Origin: Sporosarcina aquimarina
GTDB lineage: Bacteria > Bacillota > Bacilli > Bacillales_A > Planococcaceae
Length of the DNA stretch: 64,000 nt
Assembly: GCF_023715615.1 (NCBI RefSeq)
Contig: NZ_JAMBOM010000001.1
Coordinates: 806,001 to 870,000, forward strand
Direction: 5' to 3'
In this document: positions 27,615-37,876 of the stretch, one piece after another
How the letters are laid out: the number at the start of each line of letters is the position of its first letter
How positions within the stretch are numbered: position 1 is the stretch's first letter
Program-made: the position numbers and the translations under genes
The notes under the pieces: generated by a model
What the model was told of the DNA's origin: nothing
The model's input: only the letters and a program-made list of their open reading frames with translations
The model's database searches: none

Positions 27615-30600
27615 GTGGAAATGAAATCCATTAAAAAGATTCTAGTTGCAAACCGTGGGGAAATTGCAATTCGTATTTTCAGAGCGTGTACTGAACTTCA
27701 AATCCCGACAGTAGGTATTTATTCGGCAGAAGACCGAGGATCGTTTCATCGTTACAAAGCAGATGAATCCTATTTGATTGGTGAAGGAAAGAAACCAATT
27801 GATGCGTACCTTGACATCGATGGGATTATTGATATCGCTAAACGTTCGGGTGCTAATGCCGTGCATCCAGGTTACGGCTTTTTAGCAGAAAACGAAGAGT
27901 TTGCTGCACGTCTTGAAAAAGAAGGAATCATTTTTATTGGACCGACTTCTCGTCATCTTGAGATGTTTGGCGATAAAGTGAAAGCGCGTTCACAAGCAAT
28001 ACAAGCAGGGATCCCTGTCATTCCAGGTACAGATGGACCCGTTCAATCGATTGAAGAAGTGGAGGCGTTTGGGACGTCTCATGGTTATCCGATTATCATC
28101 AAAGCATCACTTGGTGGTGGTGGGCGCGGGATGCGTATTGTGGAGCATGCCGATGAAGTTCAAGAATCTTATAACCGTGCGAAATCTGAAGCGAAGTCAG
28201 CATTCGGATCCGATGAAGTATACGTTGAAAAACTGATTAGAGAACCAAAACATATTGAAGTGCAGATCTTAGGTGACACTCACGGCAATATCGTGCATCT
28301 GTATGAACGGGATTGTTCAGTACAGCGTCGCCACCAAAAGTTAGTGGAAATTGCACCTTCCATTTCGTTGTCTGATGAGATAAGACAAGCCATTTGTGAT
28401 TCAGCGGTTAAACTCATGTCAAATGTAAACTACATAAATGCGGGGACAGTTGAATTTTTAGTCGCAGATAATGAGTTTTACTTTATTGAAGTCAACCCAC
28501 GTATTCAAGTTGAACATACGATTTCGGAAATGGTGACAGGCATAGATATCGTCCATACACAAATTTTTATTGCAGATGGAGAGAATATTCATACGCGACA
28601 GTCGGCTGTTCCACAACAAGAGGATATTCCTTTGTTTGGATATGCGATACAAGCACGGGTAACAACTGAAGACCCTTTAAACGATTTCATGCCCGATACT
28701 GGAAAATTATCCGTTTACCGATCAGGTGGAGGTTTTGGTGTCCGTCTTGATGCGGGGAATGGATTCCAAGGGGCAGTTATTACACCTTACTATGATTCGT
28801 TGCTTGTAAAAGTTTCAACTTGGGGAATGACGTTTAGGGAAGCTGCGTCCAAAATGGATAGGAATTTACAAGAGTTCCGTATTCGTGGGATTAAGACCAA
28901 TATTCCATTCCTTGCAAATGTTGTCCGACATGAAAGCTTCCTTACAGGAGATTACACAACGAATTTTATAGATGCAGCTCCAGAATTATTTGAATTCCCA
29001 GTCAGAAAAGACCGGGGAACGAAAGTGTTAAATTATTTAGGAACCATTACTGTCAATGGATTCCCAGGAATTGGACGGCAATCAAAACCTGTATTTGCGG
29101 TTCCACGCAAACCTGAAGTTGATATTGCGATTCCACCCAGACAAGGAACCAAACAAATTCTGGATGAAAGAGGACCAGAAGGGTTAGCGAAATGGGTCAA
29201 AGAACAGGAAGATGTGTTGCTGACAGACACCACATTCCGTGATGCTCACCAGTCATTACTTGCAACACGTGTCCGGACAGCAGATATGACAAATATAGCT
29301 GCAGAATCTGCTCGTCTGATGCCCGATCTATTTTCATTTGAAATGTGGGGCGGTGCGACGTTTGACGTTTCATATCGTTTCTTAAAAGAAGATCCATGGG
29401 AGCGTCTTGCAGTGCTTCGCAAGCAAATCCCGAACGTATTGTTCCAAATGTTATTTAGAGGGGCAAATGCAGTTGGCTACAAGAACTATCCGGATAATGT
29501 GATCAGGGAATTTGTTAAAGAGTCCGCAGCGGCAGGTATTGACGTATTCCGTATTTTCGATAGTTTGAACTGGATCAAGGGAATGGAAGTAGCAATCGAT
29601 GCAGTACGTCAAGAAGGTAAAGTAGCGGAAGCCGCTCTTTGTTACACAGGGGACGTACTAGATCCAATGAGAACTAAATATACGATTGCTTACTATAAAG
29701 AAATGGCGAAAGAGCTTGAAAATGCGGGAGCCCATATTTTGTCCTTGAAAGATATGGCGGGTTTGTTGAAGCCTGAAGCGGCATATCAACTTATTTCTGA
29801 ATTGAAAGCAACCGTCGATATCCCGATTCACTTACATTCTCATGATACGAGTGGTAACGGAATCGCTATGTATACACGCGCTATTGAAGCAGGTGTTGAT
29901 ATTGTCGATACCGCACTGGGTGCGATGTCTGGATTGACATCACAACCTTCAGCTAACTCGCTTTACTACGCGTTACAGAATGGTGGCCGTGGAGTCCGTG
30001 CAGATGTTAAAGCACTTGAAGAGTTATCCTTCTACTGGGAGGATGTCCGTGAGTATTACGCTCACTTTGAAAGCGGCATGATCAGCCCACATTCAGAAGT
30101 GTACGTCCATGAAATGCCGGGTGGCCAATACTCCAATTTACAGCAACAAGCGAAGGGTGTCGGACTCGGTAATCGTTGGAAAGAAGTTAAAGAAATGTTC
30201 TCCCGCGTGAATATGTTGTTCGGGGATATTGTAAAAGTGACACCTTCCTCCAAAGTTGTTGGAGATATGGCGTTGTTCATGGTCCAAAATGATTTGGATG
30301 AAGATGCGGTACTGGCTAGAGGAAACTCCATTGACTTCCCTGAGTCTGTCATTGAGTTTTTTGAAGGGTACATTGGTCAGCCTTATGGCGGTTTCCCAGA
30401 GGAGCTGCAAAAGGTTGTATTAAAAGGTCGCAAACCGTTAACTGTGCGTCCGGGGGAACTACTAGAGCCTGTTGATTTTGAACAAGTTATTGAAAAACTC
30501 GATGGGGAACTAGAGAAACCAGCAACCATACATGATGCATTAGCGTATTCGTTGTATCCGAAAGTATTTGAAGAGTATTTGGCGATGTATAAAGACTTTG

Positions 30601-31058
30601 GTAACCTATCTGTTATTCAAACTCCTGAATTCCTCTATGGTATGAGATTAGGAGAGGAGATTGAGGTCGAGATTGAAGTAGGGAAGACGCTTATAGTTAA
30701 GCTCGTTTCCATTGGTGAACCTCAAGCTGACGGAACTCGTGTCGTTTACTTTGAGTTGAACGGACAGCCACGTGAAGTGATTATTCAAGATGTGAGTGTT
30801 GAAACAGATTCTGCGAAGAAGCAAAAAGCCGATCCTGGAAATGATGCCCATATTGCTGCAACGATGCCTGGTACGGTTCTGCAGCTCGCGGTTGAGAAAG
30901 GGGACCGTGTCCGTAGAGGTCAACACTTGTTGATCACGGAAGCGATGAAGATGGAGACAACGATTCAAACGCCATATGACGGTATCGTAAAAGAAATTCA
31001 TGTCACCCCAGGCGAAGCGATTTCAACGGGAGATTTGCTGATTGAACTCGAGCATTAA
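27615..31058 (+). CDS. pyc: Pyruvate carboxylase
   Basis: The 1147-residue multidomain enzyme has, in order, biotin carboxylase (ATP-grasp, with ASLGGGGRGMR and EVNPRIQVEHT), a carboxyltransferase domain (TTFRDAHQSLLATR, FEMWGGATFDV), the allosteric linker region and a C-terminal biotinyl domain with biotin lysine in EAMKMET. It converts pyruvate, bicarbonate and ATP to oxaloacetate and replenishes the TCA cycle. Of two in-frame GTGs, 27615 has the right distance (ten bases) to AAAAGGG; 27606 is too close. Confidence 0.96.
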   Translation: MEMKSIKKILVANRGEIAIRIFRACTELQIPTVGIYSAEDRGSFHRYKADESYLIGEGKKPIDAYLDIDGIIDIAKRSGANAVHPGYGFLAENEEFAARLEKEGIIFIGPTSRHLEMFGDKVKARSQAIQAGIPVIPGTDGPVQSIEEVEAFGTSHGYPIIIKASLGGGGRGMRIVEHADEVQESYNRAKSEAKSAFGSDEVYVEKLIREPKHIEVQILGDTHGNIVHLYERDCSVQRRHQKLVEIAPSISLSDEIRQAICDSAVKLMSNVNYINAGTVEFLVADNEFYFIEVNPRIQVEHTISEMVTGIDIVHTQIFIADGENIHTRQSAVPQQEDIPLFGYAIQARVTTEDPLNDFMPDTGKLSVYRSGGGFGVRLDAGNGFQGAVITPYYDSLLVKVSTWGMTFREAASKMDRNLQEFRIRGIKTNIPFLANVVRHESFLTGDYTTNFIDAAPELFEFPVRKDRGTKVLNYLGTITVNGFPGIGRQSKPVFAVPRKPEVDIAIPPRQGTKQILDERGPEGLAKWVKEQEDVLLTDTTFRDAHQSLLATRVRTADMTNIAAESARLMPDLFSFEMWGGATFDVSYRFLKEDPWERLAVLRKQIPNVLFQMLFRGANAVGYKNYPDNVIREFVKESAAAGIDVFRIFDSLNWIKGMEVAIDAVRQEGKVAEAALCYTGDVLDPMRTKYTIAYYKEMAKELENAGAHILSLKDMAGLLKPEAAYQLISELKATVDIPIHLHSHDTSGNGIAMYTRAIEAGVDIVDTALGAMSGLTSQPSANSLYYALQNGGRGVRADVKALEELSFYWEDVREYYAHFESGMISPHSEVYVHEMPGGQYSNLQQQAKGVGLGNRWKEVKEMFSRVNMLFGDIVKVTPSSKVVGDMALFMVQNDLDEDAVLARGNSIDFPESVIEFFEGYIGQPYGGFPEELQKVVLKGRKPLTVRPGELLEPVDFEQVIEKLDGELEKPATIHDALAYSLYPKVFEEYLAMYKDFGNLSVIQTPEFLYGMRLGEEIEVEIEVGKTLIVKLVSIGEPQADGTRVVYFELNGQPREVIIQDVSVETDSAKKQKADPGNDAHIAATMPGTVLQLAVEKGDRVRRGQHLLITEAMKMETTIQTPYDGIVKEIHVTPGEAISTGDLLIELEH

Positions 31059-31130
31059 TAGGGGAAGTGCTTGTTAAGTGATTACTAGTTGAATTCTGGT
31101 ACTAGGTGAGAATGAGCGCATGCAATGATT

Positions 31131-31484
31131 GGTGTGCTCATAAAACTGGGAAATAGTTATTTAGGAAGTGAAGTGCTTTTAACACTCCCAAAGTGATCAT
31201 AAAAGCAGGAAAGTGCTCATAACCCGTGAAAAGTGATCATAAAAGCAGGAAAGTGCTCATAACCCGTGAAAAGTGATCATAAAAGCTGAGAAGTGCTCGT
31301 AACCCGTGAAAAGTGATCATAAAAGCTGAGAAGTGCTCATAACCCGTGAAAAGTGATCATAAAAGCTGAAAAGTGCTCATAACCCGTGAAAAGTGATCAT
31401 AAAAGCTGAGAAGTGCTCATAACCCGCGAGAAGTGATCATAAAAGCTGAAAAGTGCTCATAAATCCTGAAAAGTAAACATAACC
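31131..31484. repeat. Non-coding 20-bp-period tandem array, copy 2 (about 15 units)
   Basis: From about 31190 to 31470 units begin every 20 bases. Cores AAGTGATCATAA and AAGTGCTCATAA alternate strictly, and the spacers are also type-specific (AAGCTGA or AAGCAGG after GATC cores, CCCGTGA after GCTC cores), giving a very homogeneous 40-bp repeat. The final unit is degenerate, and an isolated GTGCTCATAAAACTGGG at 31133 resembles spacers of copy 1. It lies in the 533-base gap between convergent pyc and ctaA; the only other element seen there is the terminator at 31552-31589. All six frames are closed. Confidence 0.95.
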
Positions 31485-31551
31485 CATGAGAAAATGTACA
31501 CTTTATAACCTAATTAACCAATCATTCACTCTCCAATTAAATAGAAATCAC

Positions 31552-31589
31552 AAAAACAGCCACTCGGGAAACTCGAGTGGCTGTTTTTT
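31552..31589. terminator. Bidirectional terminator between pyc and ctaA
   Basis: AAAACAGCCACTCG / CGAGTGGCTGTTTT stem with A- and T-runs on both sides. Confidence 0.9.
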
Positions 31590-31591
31590 CA

Positions 31592-32503
31592 TTATTTTTG
31601 AATTCGTACTCTAGATAGTAACAAGATCATGTAAGTAAGTAATCCGAATAATAGTGTTACAAATAAGGAATGAAGCAATGCGATTGTAAGATTTAACCGG
31701 GTGAAGATGGATAGCATACCGGTCGTTGCTTGCGCCAGAACAAGTAATAATGCAATTGACCAGCCCCATACCAAGACTTTTTGGTTACGATAGTTCCGCC
31801 AAACAAGGAAGGCAATATACACAAGCCAGATGACAATCAGTGCAGCAGCAGTTCGATGTCCCATTTGTACCCATTCATTTAAATTGGAAGGGAGCTCAAA
31901 CTGATCATTTCTGCAAAGTGGCCAATCTGCACAAGCGAGACTAGATTCAGTGTGACGAACAAGTGCACCCGTATAAATGACGATATACGAGTAAACGGTA
32001 ACTCCGATTGTATGGAATTTCAATTTGGATCCAACTTGAATTTTGTCGGCATCAAACTTTTTATCCACCTCAAATATGAGAAGGGTGAGAAGCAAGACTG
32101 CCGCAAAAGAAATCAATGAAATTCCGAAATGTAAAGCAAGTATAAAATCCCCTTGTCCCCATTTTACCTGTGCGGCCCCAATGAGTGCTTGTAAAATGAG
32201 GAAAAATAAGGCCATAACCGAAAGGAATTTAGTTTCGCGAACATGTCCAATTGCTTTCCATGACCATACAGATAAAATTACTATTAAAATTCCGACAGCA
32301 CCAGTAACGAGACGATGAGAAAACTCAATGAGTACTTCTGCGGTAATTTCGTCCGGAATTAGTTGTCCATTACAGCCAGGCCAATGTCTTCCGCAACCCA
32401 TACCGCTGTCTGTTTTCGTAACGAGCGCGCCGCCGAGCATAATGAGCAGCATCCCGATTGTCGCAGCTACCGCAAACCATTTTAAGTAGTTGTATCGTTT
32501 CAA
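31592..32503 (-). CDS. ctaA: Heme A synthase CtaA
   Basis: The 303-residue protein has about eight helices in two four-helix bundles. The first outer loop has the cysteine pair in GCGRHWPGC (Cys37, Cys44), and conserved heme-ligand histidines appear in [10 protein letters not shown] and [10 protein letters not shown]. It oxidises the C8 methyl group of heme O to make heme A for the caa3 oxidase encoded opposite. It is divergent from ctaB, as in B. subtilis. Confidence 0.95.
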   Translation of the reverse strand: MKRYNYLKWFAVAATIGMLLIMLGGALVTKTDSGMGCGRHWPGCNGQLIPDEITAEVLIEFSHRLVTGAVGILIVILSVWSWKAIGHVRETKFLSVMALFFLILQALIGAAQVKWGQGDFILALHFGISLISFAAVLLLTLLIFEVDKKFDADKIQVGSKLKFHTIGVTVYSYIVIYTGALVRHTESSLACADWPLCRNDQFELPSNLNEWVQMGHRTAAALIVIWLVYIAFLVWRNYRNQKVLVWGWSIALLLVLAQATTGMLSIFTRLNLTIALLHSLFVTLLFGLLTYMILLLSRVRIQK

Positions 32504-32623
32504 ACAAAGACACCTTCTTTTGTAAAATGTCGACCGTTGAAAAGGTCTCTAGTTTTTAATGATAGAGAATAGAACCTTAAAACACAATGCCGGAAACGAA
32601 GAAGGCACAAATAGGTTCTGTTT

Positions 32624-32763
32624 TTCACAAAATGTTCATAAAAAAGACCTGATAACTTCACAAATGGGTAGATGGAATGATTTACTATAGAGTGTGCACT
32701 GTATAATTCCTCGAGAGTTTGTGCAATTCTATACAAATTGCGATTTTGTATAGAAATTGTGAA
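32624..32763. promoter_or_regulatory. ctaA-ctaB intergenic control region: ResD-like boxes and a strong inverted repeat
   Basis: This is the control part of the 321-base divergent intergenic region. Two TTCACAAA elements (32624 and 32657, the reverse complement of the ResD consensus TTTGTGAA) and a third box ATTGTGAA (about 32756) are present. Between them lies TATAAT at 32702 and an 11-base perfect inverted repeat TTCTATACAAA / TTTGTATAGAA with a seven-base spacer (32727-32755). ResD activates ctaA/ctaB in B. subtilis; the binder of the inverted repeat is unknown. Confidence 0.55.
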
Positions 32764-32824
32764 GGATTTTCGATATAGTTAAGTACAGCGGTCATTTTTA
32801 ATAGGCTTTGAAAGGGGGAGTAAC

Positions 32825-33745
32825 ATGTCAAATAGTCGTACGACTGCTGCAGAGAGGGTACCGGAAACTGTAATTGCACCAACATTCATGAAGGATTTTT
32901 TAGCACTTATTAAAATTGGAATTGTAAATTCTAACCTGATTACTGCATTTACAGGTCTCTTCTTAGCGTTCCAGTTTGCGAACATCAGCTTTGTACATAG
33001 ACTGGACCTTATGATTGCTACGCTATTCGGAACTGCCCTGATCATAGCCGGTTCAGCAGCGCTTAATAACTTGATCGATCGTGATATCGATCCGATTATG
33101 AAGAGGACAAGAACTAGACCAACAGTAACTGGGCGATTTAAGGCCCCTGCAGTGCTCGCCATGGCGTTGGGCTTTGTAGCTATCGGAGAGATATTGCTGT
33201 TTTCTGCAAATTCTACTACTGGGCTTCTTGGACTCGCTGGAGTATTCAGTTACGTGGTTCTCTATTCTATGTGGTCAAAACGCCGTCACGTATCCAATAC
33301 GATTGTCGGAAGTTTGTCTGGTGCTATTCCACCACTAATTGGTTGGGCAGCAGTGGAACCGTCACTTGGACTTGGAGCTTGGTCTCTGTTTCTAATTATG
33401 TTTGTCTGGCAGCCACCTCATTTTTACGCGCTTGCTATGAAGAAAACAGATGACTACGGAGCAGCCGGGATTCCGATGTTACCTGTTGTAAAAGGGTTTG
33501 CCCGCACAAAAAAATCAATGCTTGCATGGGTCGTGCTGTTGTTTCCTTTGCCATTTATGCTAACTGAGCTAGGAACTGCGTTTTTAGTTCTTGCCACATT
33601 GTTGAATGTAGGTTGGTTATTACTCGCACTAAAAGGATTCCGTGTAAAAGATGATTTAAAGTGGGCGACGTCCATGTTCATCTACTCGCTGAATTATATG
33701 ACAATTCTTTTTGTCTCGATGATTATCTTTTCGATTTTCATCTAA
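32825..33745 (+). CDS. ctaB: Protoheme IX farnesyltransferase (heme O synthase) CtaB
   Basis: The 306-residue protein has about nine membrane helices and the UbiA-type prenyltransferase motif NNLIDRDIDPIMKRTRTRP, whose aspartates bind Mg-farnesyl diphosphate. It adds the farnesyl tail to heme B to make heme O, the substrate of CtaA. First gene of the ctaBCDEFG run. Confidence 0.95.
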   Translation: MSNSRTTAAERVPETVIAPTFMKDFLALIKIGIVNSNLITAFTGLFLAFQFANISFVHRLDLMIATLFGTALIIAGSAALNNLIDRDIDPIMKRTRTRPTVTGRFKAPAVLAMALGFVAIGEILLFSANSTTGLLGLAGVFSYVVLYSMWSKRRHVSNTIVGSLSGAIPPLIGWAAVEPSLGLGAWSLFLIMFVWQPPHFYALAMKKTDDYGAAGIPMLPVVKGFARTKKSMLAWVVLLFPLPFMLTELGTAFLVLATLLNVGWLLLALKGFRVKDDLKWATSMFIYSLNYMTILFVSMIIFSIFI

Positions 33746-33842
33746 ATGTATGGAATTCTTTCTTTGACAGGAATTCATTATAGAGAGGTCTACACTCCTC
33801 GATGGAAGAAAACACTATTAGAAAGAGAGGGATTATGAAGCG

Positions 33843-34907
33843 ATGATGAAAGGACTCAAAAAATGGCGTCTCTTTTCCTTATTAGCGGTTCTGACTGTAT
33901 TTTTAGCAGGATGTGGCCAAGAGGAATTATCCACGCTTCTACCAGCTGGTCAGGTAGGTAAAGATCAGTTTAAACTACTGATGCTTGCTTCAGGAATCAT
34001 GCTGTTCGTCATTCTTGTTGTAGTCGCAATTTATGTAGTAGCACTGATTCGTTTCAGACGTTCGAAACTAGGTGAGGATTTCATACCTGAACAAGTTGAA
34101 GGTAGTCATAAATTGGAGCTTGTTTGGACTATTATTCCAATTATCCTCATTATCATTCTTGCAGTTCCTACCGTATATTACACTTACAAACTTGGGGACG
34201 TAAAAGCAATGGAAGAAGTTACTGATGATGGTAAAGCTAAACACCTTGTTGTAGATGTAACCGCTAAGCTCTACTGGTGGGAATTCGAATACCCTGATCT
34301 TGGTATTGTGACAGCTCAAGAGCTCGTAGTACCAACAAAGGAAAAAATCTACTTTAACTTGAAAGCAGCCGATGTGAAGCACTCCTTCTGGATTCCAGCA
34401 ATCGGTGGGAAAATGGATACAAACGTTGAGAACTTGAATAAGTTCTATCTGACATTCGACAAAGAATCAGAAGGTCTTAAAGATGGCGTATTCTATGGTA
34501 AATGTGCTGAGCTATGCGGGCCGTCTCACTCACTGATGGATTTCAAAGTAAAAACTTTACCACGTGATGAGTTCAACGCATGGGCGAAAAACATGAAAGC
34601 AACTGAGGATGGAAACTCTGTAGCAAACGCAGCAGGTGAAGAAGTCTTTAAACAAAGCTGTATCGGTTGTCACGCGACTTCTGGTGCTGGTGAAGGTGGA
34701 TCTCAAGGTCCAAACCTAGCATCTTTCGGTGACCGTAACCGCGTAGCTGGTTTCTTAAAACATAATGAAGAAGACTTGAAAAAATGGATTAAAAATCCAC
34801 AAAAAGTTAAACCAGGCAACACAATGCCTTCTTTTGAAAATCAGCTATCTGAACAGGAATTGGATGACTTAACTGAGTACTTGCTTGGCTTATCTGTTGA
34901 GCAGTAA
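33843..34907 (+). CDS. ctaC: Cytochrome c oxidase subunit II (caa3 type, fused cytochrome c)
   Basis: The 354-residue protein has a lipoprotein signal ending FLAGC, two membrane helices, a CuA domain with the copper ligands in GKCAELCGPSHSLM (about residue 220) and an extra C-terminal cytochrome c domain with heme motif CIGCH (about 273). The fused cytochrome marks a caa3-type oxidase that takes electrons from cytochrome c. Two tandem ATGs are possible at the start. Confidence 0.96.
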   Translation: MMKGLKKWRLFSLLAVLTVFLAGCGQEELSTLLPAGQVGKDQFKLLMLASGIMLFVILVVVAIYVVALIRFRRSKLGEDFIPEQVEGSHKLELVWTIIPIILIIILAVPTVYYTYKLGDVKAMEEVTDDGKAKHLVVDVTAKLYWWEFEYPDLGIVTAQELVVPTKEKIYFNLKAADVKHSFWIPAIGGKMDTNVENLNKFYLTFDKESEGLKDGVFYGKCAELCGPSHSLMDFKVKTLPRDEFNAWAKNMKATEDGNSVANAAGEEVFKQSCIGCHATSGAGEGGSQGPNLASFGDRNRVAGFLKHNEEDLKKWIKNPQKVKPGNTMPSFENQLSEQELDDLTEYLLGLSVEQ

Positions 34908-34942
34908 TACGTAACGCGATATTGAAGAGGAGGTAAAACAAC

Positions 34943-36823
34943 GTGAGTTCTGTTGCTCAAAAAAGAGGATTCGGCGCAGCGCTTTGGGATTGGATGACAA
35001 CCGTCGACCATAAGAAAATCGGAATTCTTTACCTCATTGGCGGCGGTTTCTTCTTCGTCGTCGGCGGTATTGAAGCGATGATTATTCGTCTCCAGCTGTT
35101 AAAGCCGAACAATGACCTTGTAAGTGCAGGTCTTTTTAATGATTTAATCACAATGCATGGTACTACGATGATTTTCCTGGCCGCCATGCCGATACTATTT
35201 GGTTTTATGAACTATATCATGCCACTCCAAATTGGAGCACGTGACGTTGCATTCCCATTCATTAACTCACTTGGATTCTGGATGTTCTTCTTGGGAGGCG
35301 TGTTCTTAAACGTTTCTTGGTTTTTCGGACAGGTTCCTGATGCTGGATGGACTTCATATGCATCACTTTCACTCGCATCAACTGGACATGGTATTGACTT
35401 TTATGCGATAGGACTTCAAATCGCAGGTGGAGGTACGCTGATGGGCGGGATTAACTTCCTTGTAACCATCATTAATATGCGTGCACCAGGTATGACGTAT
35501 ATGAGGATGCCATTGTTCACATGGACGACGTTTGTCGCTTCAGCAATGATCCTATTCGCATTCCCACCACTTACTGTAGGATTGTTCTTCTTGACATTCG
35601 ATCGAATGTTCGATGCGAACTTCTTCGACCATCAGATGGGTGGAAACACAATTATCTGGGAGCATATTTTCTGGATTTTCGGTCACCCTGAAGTATATAT
35701 CCTGATCTTGCCGGCATTCGGTATTTTCTCTGAAATCTTTTCGATTTTCTCTCGTAAACGTCTCTTCGGGTATCCGGCGATGGTATTTGCGACAGTATTG
35801 ATTGGTTTCTTAGGATTCATGGTATGGGCTCACCACATGTTTACAGTAGGTCTTGGGCCAACAGCTAACGCAATTTTCGCAGTTGCGACGATGGCGATTG
35901 CTGTACCAACTGGTGTTAAAATCTTTAACTGGTTGCTTACAATTTGGGGCGGAAGTATTTCCGTTACAACTCCAATGTTGTATGCACTTGGTTTCATCCC
36001 ATCGTTCGTAATGGGTGGTGTTACTGGGGTTATGCAGGGTGCTGCACCTCTTGACTATCAGTTACACGATAGTTATTTCATTGTTGCTCACTTCCACTAC
36101 GTAATTGTCGGTGGGGTTGTACTTGCAATCTTAGCTGGAGTACACCTTTACTGGCCTAAGATGTTTGGAACAATGCTCAGTGAAACACTTGGTAAAATCA
36201 CATTTGTATTCTTCTTTGTCGGATTCCACTGTACATTCCTTATCCAGCACTGGCTTGGATTCTGGGGAATGCCACGTCGAGTTTGGACATATATGGATGG
36301 ACAAGGCTGGAATACAGCAAACTTGATTAGTTCTATCGGTGCGCTTCTCATGGCAATCGGTGTCATTGTCATGGTAATCAATATCATCATGACCACTGTT
36401 AAAAACGTGCGTGTTGGAAACGATCCATGGGGCGATGGACGTACGCTTGAATGGGCAATTCCGTCACCGCCACCGTTCTATAACTTTACTCAAACTCCAC
36501 TCGTACGTGGACTTGATACTGTTTGGATTGAAAAGCAGGAAGGGAACGCAACTGGGCTAACATTTGCTGAACCCGTAACTGATATCCATATGCCACATGG
36601 TTCAATCATTCCATTCTTCATGTCAGTCGGTTTGTTCATCGCTGGATTTGGTGCGATGTTCCATCAAGAAACTTCTTGGGGACTTCCATTGCTCATCTTC
36701 GGTCTTGCTTGGACGTTCGTGGCAATGGCAATGCGTTCATTGAAAGATGACCTAGGCTATCATGTAACGAAAGAAGAAATTCAGCGTGACATTACCAATG
36801 CTAGCAAAGGGGGTCAAAACTGA
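34943..36823 (+). CDS. ctaD: Cytochrome c oxidase subunit I CtaD
   Basis: The 626-residue protein has the 12-helix core plus extra C-terminal helices. Key signatures are WEHIFWIFGHPEVYILILP (CuB histidine and the covalent tyrosine) and AHFHYVIVGG (heme ligands). It is the catalytic oxygen-reducing, proton-pumping subunit. The start is GTG behind AGGAGGT. The stop overlaps the ctaE start by one base. Confidence 0.97.
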   Translation: MSSVAQKRGFGAALWDWMTTVDHKKIGILYLIGGGFFFVVGGIEAMIIRLQLLKPNNDLVSAGLFNDLITMHGTTMIFLAAMPILFGFMNYIMPLQIGARDVAFPFINSLGFWMFFLGGVFLNVSWFFGQVPDAGWTSYASLSLASTGHGIDFYAIGLQIAGGGTLMGGINFLVTIINMRAPGMTYMRMPLFTWTTFVASAMILFAFPPLTVGLFFLTFDRMFDANFFDHQMGGNTIIWEHIFWIFGHPEVYILILPAFGIFSEIFSIFSRKRLFGYPAMVFATVLIGFLGFMVWAHHMFTVGLGPTANAIFAVATMAIAVPTGVKIFNWLLTIWGGSISVTTPMLYALGFIPSFVMGGVTGVMQGAAPLDYQLHDSYFIVAHFHYVIVGGVVLAILAGVHLYWPKMFGTMLSETLGKITFVFFFVGFHCTFLIQHWLGFWGMPRRVWTYMDGQGWNTANLISSIGALLMAIGVIVMVINIIMTTVKNVRVGNDPWGDGRTLEWAIPSPPPFYNFTQTPLVRGLDTVWIEKQEGNATGLTFAEPVTDIHMPHGSIIPFFMSVGLFIAGFGAMFHQETSWGLPLLIFGLAWTFVAMAMRSLKDDLGYHVTKEEIQRDITNASKGGQN

Positions 36824-37449
36824 TGGATTTGAATAAAAAATTCACTCCGGAAACTTGGCCGGAACACCCTGAGCGTGCAACGCTTGAAGGAAAAAATAAG
36901 TTTGTTGGCTTCTGGCTCTTCCTTGGTGGCGAAACCATTCTATTCGCAACGTTGTTTGCTACTTATATGGCGTTGAAAAACAAGGGACCGAGCGGTTTCG
37001 GATTTTCAACACAAGAGTTGTACCAGCTTCCATTAGTGTTTGTCATGACCTTGTTGCTTTTAACTTCTTCACTTACAAGTGTGTATGCTATGCACCATAT
37101 GAAGAACTATAACTTCAAGAAAATGCAACTTTGGTTAGCAATTACTGCATTCCTAGGACTTTGTTTCCTTGGACTGGAAGTATATGAGTTTAATCACTAC
37201 GTACATGAAGGATTTACGTTTGGAAACAGTGCATTCAGTTCATCGTTCTTTACACTTGTAGGAACACACGGTTTCCACGTTGCAGTCGGACTCGTGTGGA
37301 TAACACTGTTGCTCTTCCGAAATGCAAAACGTGGCTTGAACCTGTATAATGCATCTAAGTACTACACTTTCTCACTTTACTGGCACTTCATTGACGTCGT
37401 ATGGGTATTCATCTTTACGGTAGTTTACTTGATGGGAGTGATCGGATAA
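36823..37449 (+). CDS. ctaE: Cytochrome c oxidase subunit III CtaE
   Basis: The 208-residue protein has five membrane helices and the subunit III signature GTHGFHVAVGLVW. It stabilises subunit I and may deliver oxygen. TGATG overlap with ctaD indicates translational coupling. Confidence 0.96.
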   Translation: MDLNKKFTPETWPEHPERATLEGKNKFVGFWLFLGGETILFATLFATYMALKNKGPSGFGFSTQELYQLPLVFVMTLLLLTSSLTSVYAMHHMKNYNFKKMQLWLAITAFLGLCFLGLEVYEFNHYVHEGFTFGNSAFSSSFFTLVGTHGFHVAVGLVWITLLLFRNAKRGLNLYNASKYYTFSLYWHFIDVVWVFIFTVVYLMGVIG

Positions 37450-37450
37450 C

Positions 37451-37798
37451 ATGGCAGAAGTAGAAATGTACAAGAGAACCCCTATTGAACAGGATCTATT
37501 TGTCCGTCGTTCTAAGGAAACAATGCGTGGTCAAGTTATGATGTTCTCACTCATGATCTTCATGACACTTGTCTCGTTTACATTCGTCGTGGCTTACCAG
37601 CAGGGAGTAGAAGGATTTACGAAGTATTTAGTAATTCCAGTTCTTTTCCTCTTTGCAGCGGTTCAAGTTGGACTACAGCTTTACTATTTCATGCACATGA
37701 AAGACAAAGGACATGGAGTTCCTCAAATGTTCATGTTCACAGGAGTCGTGTTTGCGTTCCTAATTCCACTGACTTTCGTTACGATTGTTTGGTGGTAA
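37451..37798 (+). CDS. ctaF: Cytochrome c oxidase subunit IV CtaF
   Basis: The 115-residue protein has three helices and the typical QLYYFMHMKDK motif of bacterial subunit IV. It helps assemble the CuB site region of subunit I. One base separates it from ctaE. A terminator follows. Confidence 0.93.
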   Translation: MAEVEMYKRTPIEQDLFVRRSKETMRGQVMMFSLMIFMTLVSFTFVVAYQQGVEGFTKYLVIPVLFLFAAVQVGLQLYYFMHMKDKGHGVPQMFMFTGVVFAFLIPLTFVTIVWW

Positions 37799-37809
37799 GC
37801 CTTACAACA

Positions 37810-37857
37810 CCTCTGTCTTTGGCCAATTGCCAAGGCCAGAGGTTTTCTTATTTTTAT
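37810..37857 (+). terminator. Terminator after ctaF
   Basis: CCTCTG...CAGAGG with inner TTGGC/GCCAA forms a long hairpin followed by TTTTCTTATTTTT. Confidence 0.88.
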
Positions 37858-37876
37858 GGATGTCAAAGAACGTTCA

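Noticed and set aside
31131-31484. Repeat-containing protein gene
   Set aside because: A stop occurs in every 20-bp unit on both strands and the period is not a multiple of three.
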